From an uncultured Clostridia bacterium (GTDB lineage: Bacteria > Bacillota > Clostridia > Christensenellales > UBA1242), in assembly GCA_947626155.1 (NCBI GenBank), contig CANQRC010000007.1, positions 1-31,537 on the forward strand: 31,537 nucleotides of DNA, given 5' to 3'. The position numbers and the translations under genes are program-made. A model generated the notes under the pieces. It saw only the letters and a list, made by a program, of their open reading frames with translations, was not told the DNA's origin and ran no database searches. Shown one piece after another: positions 29,176-31,537 of this stretch (position 1 is its first letter; each line of letters opens with the position of its first letter).

Positions 29176-30294
29176 TCATTTTTCGTCAATTGCCCTATCC
29201 AGCAGCCCAAGCACCGCGGAAAGTTCCGGCTTGTCCATTGCAGGAATTGGAGGAACTCCATACATGATATTTCGGTTTATGCACTTGGCAAAATAATCTT
29301 TTCCGCCCCTAATTTTGCTTACGCCCGCGCCACACAAATAGATTGGATAATATGGCACATACTCTTTGGCAAAAAGCCTAATGCAGTCATTTATTGTTGT
29401 TGCAATAAGGTTTAAGCGGTAACTTACAACTTCGTTTGCAAACGCCATAGGAATTTTTATAACTCTTCCGCCAAGTGTGAGAAGTTCATAAAAATCATTG
29501 TCAGAGCCTTTAAGCGAAAGCACAATTTTTTTCTTCAAATTTGTTGCATCATTATAATCAATTCCGCACGCCTCAGACAGGTCATTTGTTATGTGAGAGC
29601 CGCCCATTGAAAACGAAACAAGGTTTGTCAGCCCGTCGCCTTTAACAAACGCCACACTTGTTGTTCTTGCGCCAACGTCAATGACGATGCAAGTTCTCTC
29701 CCTCTCCTCTTTTTCAAGCACCAGCATTGCCTCGCAAAGTGGCTCACTTAAATATTCAACCTGTTCAATTCCAATTCGCGAAAGAATTTTGTTGAAAAGT
29801 GAAATAAACTTGCTTTGTGCCAGCACAATTGACAGTTCCGCCGAAATTTTTTCCGCTTTAAGCCCAAGTGGAGAATTTGTTCTTCTATTGTCGTCAAGGG
29901 TGAAGTAAATTGGATTTATTGACAAAATTTCCATGTCGTCAACTTTTACTTTCTTTGTGACAATGTCAGAAAGCGCGTCAATGTCGCTATTTCTAACCGC
30001 ACGTTTGAACTTAAAATTGAGTTGTTCTCTTGTTGTAGCAACCTTGGAAAATTCCGCCGGAACGCCCACATAAATTTTTTGAATGGTTTTCTTGTAAACG
30101 GAGTTTATCTGAGAAAAAAGCGAACTCACCGCGTCCTCAAGCATGGAGTTTTCAATGAACTCCCCCTCAATGAAGCCGGCATATTCAACCTGCGCGCGGG
30201 CCTTGATGTTGAAAATGCCATTGACACCGCGTTGTGCCACCACGAGGCTGAGTTTTGAAGAGCCAATTTCAACAACGGTTACATCCTCTGCCAT
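29176..30294 (-). CDS. ftsA: FtsA-like actin-family division protein, no visible C-terminal membrane helix
   Basis: 372 residues, shorter than most FtsA (about 420). The actin fold is seen in TVVEIGSSKLSLVVAQ (phosphate 1), the 1C region with KKTIQKIYVGVP, the phosphate 2 block CIVIDVGARTTSVAF, and the adenosine motif YLCGAGVSKIRG (usually LTGGG). The protein stops at LSAVLGLLDRAIDEK, just where other FtsA proteins go on to a linker and an amphipathic helix that binds the membrane. So membrane binding must be lost or supplied by another protein such as SepF. The ATG at 30294 follows GGGGGTG; a longer frame from 30318 overlaps the promoter. Position between divIB and ftsZ fits ftsA. A divergent paralogue cannot be excluded. 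Confidence 0.88.
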   Translation of the reverse strand: MAEDVTVVEIGSSKLSLVVAQRGVNGIFNIKARAQVEYAGFIEGEFIENSMLEDAVSSLFSQINSVYKKTIQKIYVGVPAEFSKVATTREQLNFKFKRAVRNSDIDALSDIVTKKVKVDDMEILSINPIYFTLDDNRRTNSPLGLKAEKISAELSIVLAQSKFISLFNKILSRIGIEQVEYLSEPLCEAMLVLEKEERERTCIVIDVGARTTSVAFVKGDGLTNLVSFSMGGSHITNDLSEACGIDYNDATNLKKKIVLSLKGSDNDFYELLTLGGRVIKIPMAFANEVVSYRLNLIATTINDCIRLFAKEYVPYYPIYLCGAGVSKIRGGKDYFAKCINRNIMYGVPPIPAMDKPELSAVLGLLDRAIDEK

Positions 30295-30316
30295 AACACC
30301 CCCATTTTCTAACAAC

Positions 30317-30346
30317 ATTTTAAAACAAAAAACGACATAATGTCAA
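30317..30346 (-). promoter_or_regulatory. Promoter of ftsA
   Basis: On the minus strand TTGACA (30341-30346), 18 bases, TAAAAT (30317-30322), about 23 bases before the ATG. Confidence 0.65.
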
Positions 30347-30412
30347 ATAAATTTACCATGTTTTTGCAAAATTTTTATTTTTATTAAAATTTTTGCATAA
30401 ATATTCATTTTT

Positions 30413-30463
30413 GAGATTCTTCGTGGAAGCAAACTCTGCAAGCCCGTCACTCAGAATGACAGC
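30413..30463. repeat. REP-like repeat, diverged single copy
   Basis: GAGATTCTTCGTGG to ACTCAGAATGACAG, with a longer and diverged centre. It lies 3 bases after the divIB stop, between divIB and the ftsA promoter. Confidence 0.75.
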
Positions 30464-30465
30464 GG

Positions 30466-31401
30466 TTAGTTTTTCGCCAGACAAGAGTATATATCATTCT
30501 CGGTGCGGCTAAGGTGCTTGTCCAAAGGCAAGTTGTCAATTTTTAGGTGGCAGGAGAGCAGAATTTCTTGTGTTAAAGGCTGGCTTTGCTCTTCGTCTTG
30601 GCTGACAAAATAATATTCATCCCCGTTATCTTTCACATAAATTGGCTTTCCGCCGGCATCAACAATTTGCCCGTCACTCGTCTTTGAATAGAGTGTGCTT
30701 TCCATTGAAAAAAGAAGTTTCACCTTGTTTGAAAAGGCAAAGTTTGGGTTGGCAATCTCAAAAACTCTGCCGCCCCGTGTGGTGAGTTTGAAAGAAAAAT
30801 ATTCCTGCTGTGTCAAAGACTCTGTAAAGGGCAAAATCTCAATTTTTGAAAACTTTCCTATTTGCTCTTCAAGTGGGCGGTTGTTTTGAAGCATGACGCT
30901 GCAAAAGTTTTTTATTGCGCCCTGTTTAACACTTAAAAAGTCTCCAATTTTTATTTCCTCATTTTGAATGTCAAGTCCCTCAACCTCTATTATGTTCTCT
31001 CTTTCTTGGTCAATTTGCAAAACGCGCAAATCCCTGTCACAAATGTATGTATGCTCACTTGTTCTCACGGCAAAAAGTTCTTCCCTCTCTGCCACATGAA
31101 TGACCATTTTGTTTGGAAAGACGGTTTCAATATTCAAAACTCTTAAATATGCAAGTTTTTCGTTGCTTGACTTTTCTAAATTTTGTATGTATTTGTTCTT
31201 GCCCTCAAAAAACACGCAAGCACCATATCTAAATCCGCCCGCCGAAACAATTTCCTGGTCAGTCACCTCGGCAAGGTTTATTTTTGTGGAGTGAAATTGA
31301 ACGGTCACGGTTGAAAGCCCAAAAAGTGTCCAAAAAAGAATAAGCAAAACTGCCACAACGGAAAAAATTATTGAAAGTGTGATAATAAGTTTTTTGCTCA
31401 A
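30466..31401 (-). CDS. divIB: Cell division protein FtsQ/DivIB
   Basis: 311 residues. One N-terminal membrane helix (about 5-28, LIITLSIIFSVVAVLLILFW), then a POTRA-like domain (TVTVQFHSTKINLAEVTDQE to VFPNKMVIHVAEREELFAV) and an extracytoplasmic beta domain with a FtsQ-type ICDRDLRVLQID motif. DivIB works with DivIC and FtsL to activate septal cell-wall synthesis. The start is TTG at 31401 with GAGG five bases before; TTG and the TGA of murA overlap as TTGA, so the genes are translationally coupled. There is no ATG that would fit better. The stop is followed at once by a REP-like unit and then the ftsA promoter. Confidence 0.9.
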   Translation of the reverse strand: MSKKLIITLSIIFSVVAVLLILFWTLFGLSTVTVQFHSTKINLAEVTDQEIVSAGGFRYGACVFFEGKNKYIQNLEKSSNEKLAYLRVLNIETVFPNKMVIHVAEREELFAVRTSEHTYICDRDLRVLQIDQERENIIEVEGLDIQNEEIKIGDFLSVKQGAIKNFCSVMLQNNRPLEEQIGKFSKIEILPFTESLTQQEYFSFKLTTRGGRVFEIANPNFAFSNKVKLLFSMESTLYSKTSDGQIVDAGGKPIYVKDNGDEYYFVSQDEEQSQPLTQEILLSCHLKIDNLPLDKHLSRTENDIYSCLAKN

Positions 31402-31537
31402 ATTTTCCTCACTATGTCCGCGCCCAAAAGCCGATATTTTTCCTCTATCTTTTCATATCCTCTGTCTATGAAGCCAACATTGTGAATTGTGGTGTAGCCC
31501 TCCGCCTTCATGCCGGCAATCACAAGCGCCGCGCCAG
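31398..31537 (-). CDS. murA: UDP-N-acetylglucosamine 1-carboxyvinyltransferase MurA (3' end only)
   Basis: Only the last 45 codons are in the window; the gene continues past the right edge. The residues include GAALVIAGMKAEGYTTIHNV, then the family end GFIDRGYEKIEEKYRLLGADI, which is the MurA C-terminus. MurA adds enolpyruvate from PEP to UDP-GlcNAc, the first committed step of peptidoglycan synthesis. The TGA stop overlaps the TTG start of divIB, which shows that murA leads into the division cluster. Catalytic residues lie outside the window. Confidence 0.93.
   Translation of the reverse strand, partial: GAALVIAGMKAEGYTTIHNVGFIDRGYEKIEEKYRLLGADIVRKI

Overview
The window looks like a chromosomal piece of an uncultured, low-GC, endospore-forming Bacillota (class Clostridia, perhaps a gut lineage). 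Evidence: a murA-divIB-ftsA-ftsZ-spoIIGA-sigE-sigG-ymxH-nrdR block, a der-plsY-spoIVA block, an rpmB / asp23-fakA neighbourhood, Shine-Dalgarno sites of the AGGAGG type and sigma-A-like promoters. The lineage below class level is inference. No phage, transposase, rRNA or CRISPR array is visible.

Layout. 1-208: hairpins and a repeat element. 209-2203 (-): fakA-like kinase and asp23, divergent from rpmB (2416-2595, +). 2640-3288: non-coding, packed with short palindromic repeats. 3289-5296 (-): a broken flavin oxidoreductase of the FadH/BaiCD type. 5395-6132 (+): a transglutaminase-like protein with a probably leaderless mRNA. 6200-6275 (+): tRNA-Arg(CCU). 6379-7267 (+): a RimK-like ATP-grasp gene with a frameshift in an A7 run. 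7288-11009: an AT-rich accessory island with an AIPR-family abortive-infection protein and three unknown genes, two of them small membrane proteins. 11178-16612: surface-type or unknown genes, namely a membrane-anchored protein under an odd promoter with a C8 tract, a coiled-coil protein, a 947-residue mosaic protein with leucine-rich repeats, a GT8 glycosyltransferase and a small orphan. 16640-16950: a second repeat cluster. 16949-17608 (-): YjdF-like membrane protein. 17713-18048: a composite repeat. 18049-21605 (-): spoIVA, plsY, der. 21658-23978 (-): feoB, feoA. 24099-24542 (+): nrdR. 24790-31537 (-): ymxH, sigG, sigE, spoIIGA, ftsZ, ftsA, divIB and the 3' end of murA.

How the genes fit together. 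The right third is a division and sporulation block. MurA makes peptidoglycan precursor; DivIB, FtsA and FtsZ build the septum; SpoIIGA activates pro-sigma-E in the mother cell; sigma-G acts in the forespore; SpoIVA, further left, forms the coat basement layer and is normally made under sigma-E. Der (ribosome assembly) and PlsY (phospholipid synthesis) are housekeeping genes next to spoIVA, as in many Clostridia, but gpsA is not between them.

The most unusual signals lie between genes. A repeat with imperfect terminal inverted repeats occurs three times in full and once as one end only, and each time its conserved end touches the stop codon of the gene upstream, in the same orientation. Two further hairpin families show paired base changes that keep the stems. 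Several genes (at 5395, 8040, 16612, 17608 and 21605) have a -10 box 6 to 7 bases before the start codon and no convincing ribosome binding site, which suggests leaderless mRNAs beside ordinary Shine-Dalgarno genes.
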